A stretch of 11,842 bases of DNA. It comes from Pseudomonadota bacterium. Its GTDB lineage: Bacteria > Pseudomonadota > Gammaproteobacteria > Steroidobacterales > Steroidobacteraceae. Made by a program: the position numbers and the translations under genes. The stretch lies in the NCBI GenBank assembly GCA_021780395.1, contig JAJXYU010000291.1, positions 1 to 11,842 on the forward strand, given 5' to 3'. Each line of letters starts with the position of its first letter. Position 1 is the stretch's first letter. Below, piece after piece: positions 1 through 8,000 of this stretch. The notes beneath the pieces were generated by a model. The model had not been told where the DNA came from. It made no database searches and saw only the letters and a program-made list of their open reading frames with translations.

Positions 1-1
1 C

Positions 2-589
2 GGCGGGATCGGTCACTTCAGCCACGCAACGCTCGCGGACCTCGGTATGCACCAGATCCGGCGCCGCCTCGGGATTCCCTCGTTCACGGGCTACGCGGGC
101 CAGTCCTCCGCACCCTGCTTCAATCAGGACGCGGTGTGGGAGATCGGCGCGAGCCTGATGCAGGTGTTCTTCAGCCGCCCCGCGACCCTCGACTACCTCG
201 GCTCGCTCGACGAAGGCATCACCTTTTCGCTGCACGCCTTGTGCCTTTGCGACGAGCTCGCCGGGCTGTTGCGCAGCCTGTGGCGCGGGATCCCGGTCGA
301 TGCCGAATCGCTCGCGCTCGACGTGATGCGCTCGGTCGGCCCGCGCGGCAACTATCTCGCGCTCGACCATACCGCGGCGCATTGTCGGGACGAGGTCTGG
401 CCGGCGCGCTACCTCGGCGCGATGCTGCCGACCCGCAGCAACGGCCGGCCGCTGCTCGATCTGATCGATCGGATCGATCTCGATCTGCGCCGCATCCAGG
501 CCGCGCACGCGCCACCGCCCCTGTCCCCGCAGATCCGGTCGCGACTCGGCGAAATCCAGGCCGGCGCAGCCGCCGCGCGCATCGCCTAG
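2..589 (+). CDS. Trimethylamine methyltransferase (MttB) family protein, C-terminal part
   Basis: The gene starts before the window; 195 codons are visible, open from the first full codon at position 2 to a TAG stop at 587-589. The segment VWEIGASLMQVFFSRP, the later ESLALDVMRSVGPRGNYL and the short helical tail match the C-terminal third of the MttB/COG5598 family. These TIM-barrel enzymes move a methyl group from a methylamine or a betaine-type quaternary amine to a cognate corrinoid protein. No in-frame TAG occurs before the terminal stop. In methanogen MttB the pyrrolysine codon lies about 160 residues from the C-terminus, so this part at least reads as a non-pyrrolysine member, such as glycine-betaine-type methyltransferases. 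The corrinoid partner is not in view and substrate cannot be read from this fragment. The family call is firm; the exact substrate is unknown. Confidence 0.85.
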   Translation, partial: GGIGHFSHATLADLGMHQIRRRLGIPSFTGYAGQSSAPCFNQDAVWEIGASLMQVFFSRPATLDYLGSLDEGITFSLHALCLCDELAGLLRSLWRGIPVDAESLALDVMRSVGPRGNYLALDHTAAHCRDEVWPARYLGAMLPTRSNGRPLLDLIDRIDLDLRRIQAAHAPPPLSPQIRSRLGEIQAGAAAARIA

Positions 590-1053
590 GCGCGCGACAA
601 TCCAGCGATCGCCTGCCGCGTCGCGAGCAAGGATTGCCCGGTGACCATGCCCTTCCAGTCGTCCCGGTCCTCGTAGAACGCCGCGCGCAGCGTCTCGTAG
701 TCGCCATTCTCCGGCGGCGGCGCCGCGAAGTCGATCCAATTGCGGTTCAGGTCGACGTTCTCGTGCGTCACGCGCCGCAGCCAGGCGAACCCGTAGGGGT
801 TGATCGCGTGGACCAGCAAGGCGCCGAACCCCGTCGACAACCGCGCGGCCTCGCCGCGATTCAGCCAGTCGATCTGCGCGCCCGAGCCGCAGAATCCCTC
901 GACGCCATGCGTCGCGCTGATCATCACCAGGACCCGTTCGGCATCCCGCGGCCCGATCCACGCGACGTCGGTGGACAGATCCCCGCCGTCGGGGCCGCGC
1001 ACCGGGTGGGTCGCTCGATCGAGGACCGCGCCCGCGCGGGCCGCTCCCAGCGC
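586..1053 (-). pseudogene. DUF2817 (M14-like metallopeptidase) gene remnant, truncated at both ends
   Basis: The minus strand encodes a clear N-terminal part of a DUF2817 protein. It shows the HGVE zinc-binding HxxE motif (codons at 909-898), CGSGAQ, the segment HAINPYGFAWLRRV and the M14 signature NVDLNRN (759-739). The frame ends at a stop at 588-586 after only about 155 recognisable residues; intact members are about 360-370 residues. The missing part should hold the third zinc-ligand histidine and the catalytic glutamate, so the product would not be an active peptidase. Family-like sequence continues upstream of the only usable start (GTG at 1002-1000), through GATHPV-like residues, until a TAA at 1056-1054, and no ATG, GTG or TTG lies in that stretch. 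The 5' end therefore also looks lost. Its stop shares the palindrome CTAG with the stop of the convergent methyltransferase gene. A short expressed fragment starting at GTG 1002 cannot be excluded. Confidence 0.65.
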
Positions 1054-1161
1054 TTATTGTATGCTCCGCGGCGAACGCGGCATCCGCAAAAGTACGGCGG
1101 GCCGCCGCACCATTTCGCCGCCGGGTGGTCCAACGAACCGGCGGCTGGCATGCCGGGTGAA

Positions 1162-1169
1162 AAGGTGAG
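1162..1169 (+). promoter_or_regulatory. Ribosome binding site of the M16 protease
   Basis: AAGGTGAG ends 4 nt before ATG 1174. It lies inside the reading frame opened by the upstream in-frame ATG at 1150, so it favours 1174 as the true start. A signal peptide beginning at 1174 supports the same choice. Confidence 0.65.
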
Positions 1170-1173
1170 TTCG

Positions 1174-3846
1174 ATGGCAACACGCTTTGCAGGGATCGGA
1201 ACCGTGGTCGCGGCGACACTGCTCGCGGCCGGCGCATTCGCGGCGACCCGGTCGCCGGATGGATACGACGTCACGCGCGCAACGCTCGCGAACGGCCTGC
1301 GGGTGGTCATCGTGCGCGATCCGCTCGCGCCGGTGGCGACCACCGAGGTCAATTACCTCGTCGGTTCGGACGAGGCGCCGGCCGATTTTCCGGGAACGGC
1401 CCACGCGGTCGAACACATGATGTTCCGCGGCAGCCCGGGTCTCTCGAAGGACCAGCTGGCGGCGATCGCCGCGAACATGGGCGGCGCTTTCGACGCGGAC
1501 ACGACCCAGGGCGTGACCCAGTATTACTTCCTCGCGCCGGTTCAGGATCTCGACGTCGCGCTGCGCGTCGAGGCCGCGCGCATGCGCGGTCTCGACGCTG
1601 CGCCCGCCGAGTGGGCGAAGGAGCGCGGCGCGATCGAACAGGAGGTGTCGCGCGATCTGTCGAATCCCAGTTACAAATTCTACGAGGCGCTGCAGGCGCG
1701 CCTGTTCGCGGGCACGCCCTACGCCCACACACCGCTCGGCACGCGACCGTCGTTCGACCGGACCACCGCGGCGCGGCTGAAGCGGTTCTACGGCCGCTGG
1801 TATGCGCCGAACAACGCGATCCTGGTGATCACCGGCGACATCGATCCGGCCGCGGTGCTCGCAAGCGTCAAGGCCGATTTCGCGACGATCCCGCGCAAGC
1901 CCCTGCCGCCGCGCCCGCGGTTCGAGTTCCGGCCCGTCACCGCCGAGACGGTGCGGTCGCCGACCGACAGTCCATACGGTTCGGTCTACCTCGCCTGGCG
2001 GATGCCGGGCCTGCGCTCCCCCAACTACGCGACCGCGCTGGTGCTGAGCGCGGCGCTCGACTCGAAGCGCGCGCCGCTGTACGGAATGGGGATGGACGGT
2101 ACCGCGCTCTATGGCGGGTTCTTCGATCAGGCGATGCCCCGCGCCGGCGTCGGCATGGCGGTCGGCATCTTCGCGCGCGGCAGCGACCCCGCCCCGGTGC
2201 TCGCCAGGATGCGCGCGATCCTCGCGAACGCGGCCGGGAAAGGCATCGATCCGGCGCTCGTCGCGGCGGCCAAACGCAAGGCGATCGCGAGTCTGGAATT
2301 CCAAAGGAACTCGATCGACGGATTGGCGAACGCGTGGTCCGATGCGCTCGCCTTCCAGCACCTCCGTTCACCGGACGAGATCCGGGCCGCGATCGGGGCG
2401 GTCACGCCGGAAGCGGTGGATGCGCTCGCGAGGGCGGCCTTCGATCCGGCGCACGAGATCGCGGCGATCCTGACGCCGCAGAGCTCCGGCAAACCGGTCA
2501 CGGGCAAGGGATTCGGCGGCGCCGAGACCTTCTCATCGACCCCGTCAGGGCCGGTCCGGCTCCCCGCGTGGGCGGCGCGCTCCTTCGCGCGGCTCAAGGT
2601 GCCCCGCTCGACCCTCACGCCGGTCGCTTACACGCTGCCCAACGGACTGAAACTGATCGTGCAACCCGAGTCGATCAGCCACACCGTCGAGGTGTACGGC
2701 CAGGTGAAGAGCAACGAGGACCTCGAGGCGCCGAAGGGCGAGGAAGGGGTTGCCGACGTGCTCGACGGACTGTTCGGCTACGGCACCACGAGCCTCGGCC
2801 GCCTGGCATTCCAGCGCGCGTTGGACCGGATCAGCGCCACGGCGCGCTTGGGGTCGAGCTTCTCGCTCGCGGTACCGTCCACCCAGGTCGCGGCCGGCAT
2901 GGAACTGCTCGCGGACGGCGAACTGCACCCGGCGTTGCCACCGAAGGCGTTCGCGATCGTGCGCGCGCAACAGGCGGGCTTCGTCGCCGGCGAGCTGCGC
3001 TCGCCGGGGTTCTTGCTGGACCTCGGTCTCGGCAAGGCATTGCTCCCCCCGGCCGATCCACAACTGCGCCACGCGACGCCGGCGAATCTCGCAAAGCTCA
3101 CCCGCGCCGAAGTGGAGCGCTATTACGCCCACACGTTCCGCCCGGACATGACGACGATCGTGATGGTCGGCGACATCCAGCCTGAGGACGCGAAACGCAT
3201 CGTCGAATCGGCCTTCGGCGGTTGGACCGCGCACGGCCCGAAGCCGCGGGTCGACTACGGACCCGCACCGCCGAACCGACCGGGGCAGTTGCTCGTACCC
3301 GATCGCAGTGCGAGCCAGGACGAGGTGCGGATGAGCGAGCTGATCCCGGTGACCCGCGACGATCCGGCGCGCTTCGCGCTGAACCTCGGCAACGAGATCC
3401 TCGGCGGAGGCTTCTACGCGTCCCGTCTGTACCGGGATCTGCGCGACAAGACGGGCCTCGTCTACACGGTCGGCACGAGTTTCGACTACGGCAAGCACCG
3501 CAGTACCTACACCGTGTCGTTCGGCGCCGATCCGGACAAGGTCGCCGCGGCCCGGGCGATCGTCGCGAGGGACTTGACCGCGATGCAGCGCGCCCCGGCC
3601 ACGGCGGCGGAGCTCGACCGCGCGAAGGGTATCCTGCTGCGGCAGATTCCGCTCGGCGAGTCGAGCTTCGGCGCGATCGGCCGGGAGCTGCTGCAACTGT
3701 CGATCGAAGGCAAGCCGCTCGACGCGATGACGATCGCCGCGCGGCGCTACCTCGCGCTGACCGCCACCGAGGTGCGCGCGGCGTTCGCGCACGCGGTGCG
3801 ACCGCGAGGCTTCGTGACCGCGGTCAAGGGGCCCGCGCCGAACTGA
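1174..3846 (+). CDS. Exported M16 (insulinase/pitrilysin) family zinc protease, two-domain
   Basis: The product is 890 residues. Residues 1-23 form a Sec signal peptide (a positive start, a hydrophobic core, then AFA before Ala24), so the enzyme should act in the periplasm. The first M16 domain, from about residue 35, carries the inverted zinc motif H77-A-V-E80-H81 (ligands His77 and His81, catalytic base Glu80). Glu157 lies 76 residues after His81, as expected for the third ligand in HxxEH...E. A second M16 domain begins near residue 482. It lacks HxxEH (GVADVLDGL stands there), so it is the non-catalytic half, but it keeps the C-terminal R/Y element RDLRDKTGLVYTVG near residue 754, which helps shape the active site. 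The length fits the 850-950 residue two-domain class that degrades peptides inside a closed chamber. The frame stays open far upstream of 1174, but the ribosome site and signal peptide fix the start. Natural substrate unknown. Confidence 0.93.
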   Translation: MATRFAGIGTVVAATLLAAGAFAATRSPDGYDVTRATLANGLRVVIVRDPLAPVATTEVNYLVGSDEAPADFPGTAHAVEHMMFRGSPGLSKDQLAAIAANMGGAFDADTTQGVTQYYFLAPVQDLDVALRVEAARMRGLDAAPAEWAKERGAIEQEVSRDLSNPSYKFYEALQARLFAGTPYAHTPLGTRPSFDRTTAARLKRFYGRWYAPNNAILVITGDIDPAAVLASVKADFATIPRKPLPPRPRFEFRPVTAETVRSPTDSPYGSVYLAWRMPGLRSPNYATALVLSAALDSKRAPLYGMGMDGTALYGGFFDQAMPRAGVGMAVGIFARGSDPAPVLARMRAILANAAGKGIDPALVAAAKRKAIASLEFQRNSIDGLANAWSDALAFQHLRSPDEIRAAIGAVTPEAVDALARAAFDPAHEIAAILTPQSSGKPVTGKGFGGAETFSSTPSGPVRLPAWAARSFARLKVPRSTLTPVAYTLPNGLKLIVQPESISHTVEVYGQVKSNEDLEAPKGEEGVADVLDGLFGYGTTSLGRLAFQRALDRISATARLGSSFSLAVPSTQVAAGMELLADGELHPALPPKAFAIVRAQQAGFVAGELRSPGFLLDLGLGKALLPPADPQLRHATPANLAKLTRAEVERYYAHTFRPDMTTIVMVGDIQPEDAKRIVESAFGGWTAHGPKPRVDYGPAPPNRPGQLLVPDRSASQDEVRMSELIPVTRDDPARFALNLGNEILGGGFYASRLYRDLRDKTGLVYTVGTSFDYGKHRSTYTVSFGADPDKVAAARAIVARDLTAMQRAPATAAELDRAKGILLRQIPLGESSFGAIGRELLQLSIEGKPLDAMTIAARRYLALTATEVRAAFAHAVRPRGFVTAVKGPAPN

Positions 3847-4198
3847 TCGCGAACAGCTTCTGGTAACCCGAGGCGCTGAAGCCAACGGTGACGGTACCGT
3901 CCTCGCGCACCAGCACGGGCCGGCGGATCAGCGCGGGGTACTCTTTCAACAGGAGCAGCCATTCGGGATCGCTCGCGGGGTTCTTGCGCTGGGGGAGCAG
4001 CGTGCGCCAGGTCGTTCCGCTCTTGTTCACGAGCCGCTCCCAGCCGCCCAGCCGTTTCGCCCAGTCGCGCAAGGTCTCCCCCGGGACCGGCTCCGCGCGA
4101 TAGTCGACGAACGTACATGCGATGCCGGCCCGCTCGAGCCAGCGCAGCGCCTTGCGGCAGGTATCGCAGTGGGGTAGACCGAATACGCGCATACCCAT
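3824..4198 (-). CDS. ArsC/Spx-family reductase-like protein, YffB type
   Basis: The product is 124 residues with a thioredoxin-like ArsC/Spx fold. Matches to the YffB subgroup are strong: an N-terminal VFGLPHCDTCRKALRWLE element, then GWERLVNKSGTTWR (about 52-65), the conserved IRRP (residues 91-94) and GFSASGYQKLF (106-116). The redox site is C11-D-T-C14, a CxxC arrangement; E. coli YffB has CDTI, so the second cysteine is of interest. Members are annotated as putative glutathione-dependent or arsenate-type reductases, but biochemical roles are poorly known, and arsenate reduction should not be assumed. ATG 4198 is chosen because AAGGAG lies 9 nt upstream; the alternative ATG at 4192 would be 15 nt away. 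The 3' end overlaps the end of the convergent M16 gene by 23 bp. The 5' end is divergent from the TerC gene. Confidence 0.88.
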   Translation of the reverse strand: MGMRVFGLPHCDTCRKALRWLERAGIACTFVDYRAEPVPGETLRDWAKRLGGWERLVNKSGTTWRTLLPQRKNPASDPEWLLLLKEYPALIRRPVLVREDGTVTVGFSASGYQKLFAISSARAP

Positions 4199-4207
4199 CC
4201 TGAAGTT

Positions 4208-4213
4208 CTCCTT
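4208..4213 (-). promoter_or_regulatory. Ribosome binding site of the YffB-like gene
   Basis: AAGGAG on the minus strand ends 9 nt before ATG 4198 and decides between the two nearby ATG codons at 4198 and 4192. Confidence 0.6.
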
Positions 4214-4254
4214 CGGTTTCGTCCGTCGCACCCGTGTCGCGCGGACCGACAGCT

Positions 4255-4260
4255 TACAAT
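4255..4260 (+). promoter_or_regulatory. Candidate -10 element for the TerC-family gene
   Basis: TACAAT matches the sigma-70 -10 consensus in 5 of 6 positions and is an AT-rich island in a very GC-rich intergenic region. No good -35 hexamer lies 16-18 bp upstream (CCGTGT sits at 17 bp), so the call rests on the -10 alone. If used, it would give a leader of roughly 75 nt before ATG 4341. Confidence 0.3.
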
Positions 4261-4290
4261 GCGGCTGACGGCGCCCGCGAGCCGGCGGCC

Positions 4291-4309
4291 GGTCCGCGGC
4301 CGCGGGACC
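4291..4309 (+). repeat. Strong inverted repeat in the TerC leader
   Basis: The perfect 12-bp palindrome CCGCGGCCGCGG (4294-4305) is flanked by GGT on the left and, after one extra G, ACC on the right. Sited 32 bp before the TerC start codon, it could fold as a leader-RNA hairpin or act as a protein-binding site. No U-tract follows, so it is not a standard terminator. GC-rich sequence makes chance palindromes common, hence modest confidence in function. Confidence 0.4.
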
Positions 4310-4340
4310 CGCCGACCGCCGGAACCACCTGGGGAGCGCG

Positions 4341-4937
4341 ATGGACGCGAGCGCGGTAATCAACCCCTTGGCGACTTTGCTCCAGGTCTTGCTGATCGAC
4401 CTGGCGTTGACCGCGGACAACGCGATCGTGGTCGGCCTCGCCGTGTCGGGGCTGCCGAAGCACCGCCGCCGGTCCGCGATCGCGGCCGGCATGCTCGGCG
4501 CGACCCTGCTGCGCATCGGCCTCGCGGTGATCGCGCTGCGCTTGCTCGCGATCATCGGCCTCGTGCTCGCGGGCGGGCTGCTGTTGCTGTGGGTCGCATG
4601 GAAGACGTACCGCGAGCTTCGCCGCCGGCCGCACCGGCATCCGGATCACGAGCGGTCGAGGTCCCTGGGCCAGGCGATCGCGCAGATCGTAGTCGCGGAT
4701 CTGTCGATGAGTTTCGACAACGTGCTCGCGGTCGCCGGCGCGGCCGCCGGGCACGTCGGGATCCTGATCGTCGGGCTCGTCGTCTCGATCGTCTTGATGG
4801 GCGTCGCGGCGAACGCGATCGCGGCTCTGCTCGAGCGGCGGCGGTGGCTTGCCTGGGGCGGTCTCGCGATGGTGCTCTACGTCGCACTGCGGATGATCTG
4901 GCGCGGGAGCCTCCAGGTACTCGCGCACGCGCACTGA
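4341..4937 (+). CDS. TerC/YjbE-family integral membrane protein (probable metal-ion exporter)
   Basis: The product is 198 residues, the usual size for this group, and almost wholly hydrophobic. About six or seven membrane segments can be drawn, split by a basic, histidine-rich cytoplasmic-type linker (about residues 90-108, with HRHPDH). The two halves carry the paired TerC signatures: DLALTADNAIV (Asp20, Asp26-Asn27) and DLSMSFDNVLA (Asp120, Asp126-Asn127). These acidic residues inside helices are thought to form the ion site. Relatives of the TerC/Alx/YjbE type export Mn2+ or protect against metal stress, so manganese efflux is the best guess, not shown by sequence alone. GGGGAG (4331-4336) precedes the ATG by 4 nt. 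It is divergent from the YffB-like gene. Homologues are often controlled by the yybP-ykoY Mn2+ riboswitch; I could not recognise that motif here, although the leader has a strong hairpin. Confidence 0.88.
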   Translation: MDASAVINPLATLLQVLLIDLALTADNAIVVGLAVSGLPKHRRRSAIAAGMLGATLLRIGLAVIALRLLAIIGLVLAGGLLLLWVAWKTYRELRRRPHRHPDHERSRSLGQAIAQIVVADLSMSFDNVLAVAGAAAGHVGILIVGLVVSIVLMGVAANAIAALLERRRWLAWGGLAMVLYVALRMIWRGSLQVLAHAH

Positions 4938-4951
4938 GCGTCGCGAAGACC

Positions 4952-4963
4952 CCGGCGCGCCGG
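4952..4963. repeat. 12-bp perfect palindrome downstream of the TerC gene
   Basis: CCGGCGCGCCGG is self-complementary over all 12 bases. It lies 14 bp after the TerC stop and directly abuts the candidate -35 element of the next gene at 4964. It could be the stem of a weak terminator (no T-run follows) or an operator. Chance formation in GC-rich DNA is possible. Confidence 0.35.
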
Positions 4964-4992
4964 TTGGCCAGGCGGCCGAGGACGGCTAACAT
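4964..4992 (+). promoter_or_regulatory. Candidate sigma-70 promoter of the propeller/NylB-like operon
   Basis: TTGGCC (4964-4969, 4 of 6 matches to TTGACA) and TAACAT (4987-4992, 4 of 6 matches to TATAAT) are separated by exactly 17 bp. Transcription would start near 4999, giving a leader of about 33 nt with the ribosome site inside it. This is the best-spaced promoter candidate in the window. Confidence 0.45.
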
Positions 4993-5019
4993 GGGAGTTT
5001 TACACCTGCCGTTGCGCCC

Positions 5020-5025
5020 GGAGGA
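5020..5025 (+). promoter_or_regulatory. Ribosome binding site of the propeller protein
   Basis: GGAGGA ends 7 nt before ATG 5033. It marks that codon as the start, although the same frame stays open for over 700 bases upstream. An ATG at 5025 is in another frame and stops after two codons. Confidence 0.7.
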
Positions 5026-5032
5026 TGCATTG

Positions 5033-8000
5033 ATGAAGTCCCCGTCCCGCTCGCTTCGAACCGCGGCAGCCGCGCTCGCCTGGTGCGCATGCGCCGCGTT
5101 CGGCGCGACCCCGCACGCGCAACGCGCGTCCGCCGAACCGAAGGATGTTTTCGCGCACTTGAAATTCCGCAACCTCGGCCCCGCGATCGCGGGGGGGCGC
5201 GTGACCGCGGTCGCCGGGGTTCCCGGTAATCCGCGGGTCTATTACGTCGGCGCGGCCGCCGGCGGCGTGTTCAAGACGACCGACGGCGGCTTGTCCTGGA
5301 AGGCGGTCTTCGAGCATGAAGCGACCAGTTCGATCGGCGCGATCGCGGTCGCGCCGTCGAATCCGAACCTGGTCTGGGTCGGTACCGGCGAGGCCAACAT
5401 CCGCAACGACGTGATCCCGGGCGCGGGCATCTACCGGTCGACCGATGCCGGCAAGTCCTGGAAGCGCATGGGTCTCGCCGACGTCGGGCAGATCGCCAGA
5501 ATAGCGATCGATCCGCACGACCCTCGCCACGTGGTGGTCGCGGCGCTGGGGCATGAATGGGGACCGAATCCGGACCGCGGCATCTACGAGACGACCGACG
5601 GCGGCAAGACCTGGCGCAAGAGCCTGTTCGTCGACGATCGCACCGGCGCAATCGACGTCGCGATGCAGCCCGGCAATGGCGAGGTCGTGTTCGCGGCGAC
5701 CTGGCAGGCGCATCGTGAGCCATGGATGCTGCACGACGGCGGCCCCGGTTCGGGCATCTGGCGCTCGACCGACGGCGGCGCAACCTGGAAGCGATTGACG
5801 AAGGGCCTGCCGGCCTCGCCGATCGGCCGGATCGGGCTCGCGATCGCGCCGAGCGATCCCGAGCGCATCTACGCGGTGCTCGAAGCGCCGATCGGCAAGG
5901 GCTCGTTGTTCGTCTCGGACGACCTCGGTGACCACTGGCACGAGGTCACCGACAACCACGCGCTGAACGTGCGCGGGTTCTATTTCACGACGCTCGAGGT
6001 CGCGCCGGATGACGCCGACCGGGTGTATTTCCTCGGCTTCCAGCTGCTGGAATCGGACGATGGCGGCAAGACCGTGCGCGTGATCGATCAGAAAGTGCAC
6101 GTCGATCACCACGCGCTGTGGATCGACCCGCTGAACCCAAAGCGCATGATCCAGGGCAACGACGGCGGCGCGTACCTGTCGCTGGATGGAGGCAAGACCT
6201 GGCGATTCCTCGACGGGATGGCGATCGAGCAGACCTACATGGTGTCGGCCGACAGCCGCACACCGTACGACCTGTGCGCGGGCCTGCAGGACAACAGCGG
6301 CTGGTGCGGACCGTCCTCGTCGCTCGCGGACGGCGTCGTCTCCGGGAACGACTGGTACACGGTCGTCGGCGGAGACGGCGAGTACGTGGTGCCGGCGCCG
6401 TCGAATCCGGACGTGATCTACGCCGACGCCGAGGACGGCACGATCGTGCGGTTCGACCGCAGGACGAAGCAGACGCTGTTCATCATGCCCTACCTGCACG
6501 GTCCCGGGTACATCGACGACCTGCCGCCGTCGCAGCAGAAGGTCCGGTTCAACTGGACCCCGCCGATCGCGGTCGATCCGCATGCCGAGAACACCGTGTA
6601 CATCGGCGGCAACGTGCTGCTGCGGTCCACGGACGGCGGGCTCGACTGGCGCGCGATCAGTCCCGATCTGACCCGCAACGACAAGTCGAAGCAGCGGCTG
6701 TCCGGCGGGCCGATCCATTACGACTTGTCGGGCGCGGAGACCTACGACACGATCCTCTCGATCCAGGTCGCGCCGAGCGATCCCGAGGTGCTCTGGGTCG
6801 GCAGCGACGACGGGGTCGTCTCGCTCACGCGTGATGGCGGTAAGCACTGGCGGACCGTGACGCCGCCCGGCGCGCCGGCCTGGGCGCGCGTCTACCAGAT
6901 CGACGTATCGCCGGCCGATCCTGGTACCGCCTATCTCGCGTTCGACGCCCACGAGTTGAACGACGACAAGCCGTACGTCTATGGGACGACGGATTACGGC
7001 CGCCACTGGCGGCGGCTCGACGCCGGCTTGCCGGCGAACGCGTCGGTGATGGTCGTGCGCGCGGATCCGGCGGATCCGCACTTGCTCGCCGCCGGCACGA
7101 TGACCGGACTGTGGATCTCCCGCGACGGCGGGAGCCACTGGGCCCGGCTGAAATCGAACCTGCCGACGATGCCGATCTTCGACCTGAAGTTCGTGCGCGG
7201 CGATCTCGTGCTGGCGAGCCACGGCCGCGGCCTGTGGGTGCTCGATCATTTCGCGCCGGTCGCCGAGCTCGACCCCGCCGCGGTTCCAGCGCACCTCGCG
7301 CTCTACACGCCGCGCAACGGAGTCGAATTCCAGCGGTGGCAACGCGGCGAAGGCGCGGAACCGGCGTTCGTGACGCCGAACGCGCCGGATGGCGTGATGA
7401 TCGACTACAGCCTGCCGAAGAAGCTCGAGGCGGATGCGCAGCAGAAGGCGCTGCACCAGACGCCGGTCCGGATCCGGATTCGCGACGCGAAGGGCCGGCT
7501 GATCGCAACCCGCTACGGCGCCTCGGGCAGCGGCTTGAATCGCTTCGTCTGGGACATGCGCTACGACGGGCCGACGCCGATCGACTTCGAGAAGCCCTCG
7601 GTCGCGGGCAAGCGTCCGGCGTGGGAACGCGGACCCCGCGGGCCCCAGGTGCTGCCCGGCGCGTACACGATTTCCGTGACCGCGGCGGGGCGGACCGAGT
7701 CGGTGCAGGCGCGGGTCGAAGCGGACCCGAATCAGCCGCCAGCGTTGCAGGCGCAGACCGAGTCGCTGCAGCTCGCCCTCGAGACGCGCGCGCAAGCCGA
7801 CGCGATGAACCGGATGTTGAACCGGATCAGCGCGATGCAGGCGCAGCTCGCCGCCTACCGGCACTCCGTCGCGGAGGAGTCCGCGAGCATCGACCCGTCG
7901 CTCCAGGCACGGGCGAAGACGCAGGCCGCGCTGGTCGCGCGGGCCCAGGCGTTGGCCGCGAAGCTCGGCAAGCTGAAGGACTCGATGTACGACCCCAAGG

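Noticed and set aside
587..589. TAG read as pyrrolysine in the methyltransferase
   Set aside because: It falls after a normal C-terminal tail, far past the expected site, and read-through gives no family-like sequence.
136..1173. Open frame running into the M16 protease from far upstream
   Set aside because: The extension overlaps the methyltransferase and DUF2817 frames, is Arg/Pro-rich with no family signal, and the ribosome site and signal peptide place the start at 1174.
1057..1173. Promoter of the M16 protease
   Set aside because: TATGCT at 1060-1065 resembles a -10 box, but there is no -35 element at 16-18 bp, and the hairpin at 1095-1107 is short; too weak to call.
2545..3885. A 446-residue minus-strand open frame opposite the M16 protease
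   Set aside because: Composition is shadow-like (Arg, Ala, Val, Glu repeats) with no motif, and the plus strand is a clear protease.
4199..4340. yybP-ykoY manganese riboswitch upstream of the TerC gene
   Set aside because: I could not find its conserved loop sequences by eye; only generic GC-rich hairpins are present. A covariance search would decide.
4259..5032. Open frame extending the propeller protein upstream over the TerC gene
   Set aside because: It is Arg-rich out-of-frame sequence across a convincing membrane-protein gene; GGAGGA and a signal peptide mark ATG 5033.
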